Shown here in pieces: positions 54,635 through 55,383 of a stretch of 55,383 bases of DNA. The DNA comes from a virus. The translations under genes were made by a program, and so were the position numbers. The DNA is taken from IMG/VR virus record IMGVR_UViG_3300042923_000371, positions 1 to 55,383 of that record. One strand, 5' to 3'. Every line of letters starts with the position of its first letter. The first letter of the stretch is position 1. Below the pieces are notes generated by a model. It was not told the origin of the DNA, made no database searches, and worked only from the letters and a program-made list of their open reading frames with translations.

Positions 54635-55383
54635 TTGAAAAACACAAATTTAGAACTTGAAAACAGTATAGTAGGAATCTTATTTACATCATTCAACGAC
54701 ACAATAAAGCATTTTGACTTACTAAAATCAGAATATTTTACACAGAAAATAAACCAAGACATAATCGAAAAAGCTAAATTCTGTTATGTTAACAAAGAAG
54801 ATTTTACAGAGTATACCGCACAAGAACATTTAAAAAACTGCGGATATACAAATCAAATGGTTATTAATCACCTTGTTAGCTGTTCAGAAAATGTAATAAC
54901 AAAATACGCTTTAAAAAGTAATTTAAACATTCTAAGAGGTTTATATCAAAGACGGAAATTTGAAGAAATTCTAACACAAGAATTAAACAGCACAGAGGAA
55001 TTAAATTCAAGCATAGAAAAATTACTACAAGGACTTTATGAATTAAAAAACGGAACAAACGACAACAGAAAAGTTAAAACAATGTTTGATGTTTCTCTTG
55101 AATACTTAGATTTTTTAACTAACAAAGATGACGGAAATAGATGTGACACAGGTTTTTCGTTGATTGACAGTATGCTAAAAGGAATGTTTAAAGGACAATT
55201 AATAGGTTTAGCAGCAAGACCAGGTTGTGGAAAATCAGCTTTTAGCACAGCAATCGGATTGAATGTTGCTAAAAAAGGAAAGACAGTCGTAATGTTTACG
55301 CAAGAAATGGAAGCTTACGAAGTCTTTGAAAGAATAATAGCAAATCAATCATATGTGCCAATGGACAACTTAATTGAGAAATT
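54635..55383 (+). CDS. dnaB: Replicative DnaB-like helicase, N-terminal part (gene continues at base 1)
   Basis: The first 249 codons of the helicase, from a TTG start 5 bases after GGAAGGTGG. Residues 1-105 form the helical N-terminal domain (LELENSIVGILFTSFNDTI and on). After a linker the ATPase domain starts with DTGFSLIDSMLKGMFKGQLI and Walker A ARPGCGKS (194-201). Codons from 55259 onward duplicate the window start, and the frame runs into 3-695 for a 438-residue protein. Confidence 0.93.
   Translation, partial: MKNTNLELENSIVGILFTSFNDTIKHFDLLKSEYFTQKINQDIIEKAKFCYVNKEDFTEYTAQEHLKNCGYTNQMVINHLVSCSENVITKYALKSNLNILRGLYQRRKFEEILTQELNSTEELNSSIEKLLQGLYELKNGTNDNRKVKTMFDVSLEYLDFLTNKDDGNRCDTGFSLIDSMLKGMFKGQLIGLAARPGCGKSAFSTAIGLNVAKKGKTVVMFTQEMEAYEVFERIIANQSYVPMDNLIEK
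55257..55383. repeat. Terminal direct repeat, right copy
   Basis: Identical to bases 1-127. It lies inside the helicase gene after the Walker A region. Confidence 0.95.

Noticed and set aside
1-55383. CRISPR arrays or insertion sequences
   Set aside because: No regularly spaced repeats with spacers and no transposase with terminal inverted repeats were seen; the triple-HTH protein at 46255 lacks a catalytic domain.

Overview
The window is a complete, strongly AT-rich temperate bacteriophage genome of a Gram-positive, probably spore-forming, Clostridia-type host. Bases 1-127 are repeated exactly at 55257-55383, so the window is one linearised circle of 55,256 unique bases, and the DnaB-like helicase gene is split across the ends. 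The host is inferred from strong Shine-Dalgarno sites, frequent TTG starts, protein families typical of clostridial phages (ArpU-like regulator, YqaJ/RecT/DUF1351, split FtsK plus replication-relaxation proteins), a clostridial tRNA-Thr fragment at attP, and a homologue of the sporulation protein YyaC.

Layout. (1) A rightward early operon runs from about 44.2 kb through the end of the circle to 6.16 kb: Cro-like and excisionase-like proteins, a sigma factor, a triple helix-turn-helix protein, YyaC, YqaJ exonuclease, RecT, HNH nuclease, DnaD-like replication protein, PAPS-reductase-like protein, DnaB, SSB, RecU-like resolvase, a dNMP-kinase fusion and, last, an ArpU-like late regulator. (2) A leftward operon (9.84 to 6.16 kb) carries small unknown proteins, a XerC/D-like recombinase and a ribbon-helix-helix protein. 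It also has two copies of a compact structured RNA motif and an oppositely oriented promoter-terminator unit. (3) The rightward late region (about 10 to 38 kb) starts with a promoter and a roughly 145-nt terminated leader. Then come terminase small subunit, a roughly 500-base structured non-coding stretch, a RepL-like protein, phosphoesterase, tRNA-Thr, terminase large subunit, a GroES-like co-chaperonin, collagen-like fibres, portal, scaffold, capsid, adaptor and short-tail proteins, a 1,707-residue probable ejection protein, holin and a two-domain endolysin. No tape measure, sheath or tail tube was seen, so the particle is probably a podovirus. (4) A secreted stalk-domain protein with its own promoter follows as a likely moron. 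(5) A plasmid-like cassette (38.8-41.4 kb) holds a ribbon-helix-helix protein, an FtsK/TcpA-type translocase split into membrane and motor proteins, and a replication-relaxation protein. (6) The lysogeny block (41.4-44.2 kb) has attP made from the 3' half of a tRNA-Thr(GGT) gene, the integrase and repressors. A 47-residue ORF there sits behind a near-consensus promoter that overlaps a LexA-like box.

How it works together (inference). In the lysogen the two XRE repressors hold the early promoter. SOS de-repression of the 47-residue ORF may help release them. Early genes replicate and recombine the DNA, and the ArpU-like protein and sigma factor then open late expression, possibly by read-through of the terminated leader. 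GroES and tRNA-Thr may support capsid folding and translation of ACA-rich messages. YyaC and the sigma factor suggest contact with the host sporulation programme. All functional names come from recognising motifs by eye; no database search was run.
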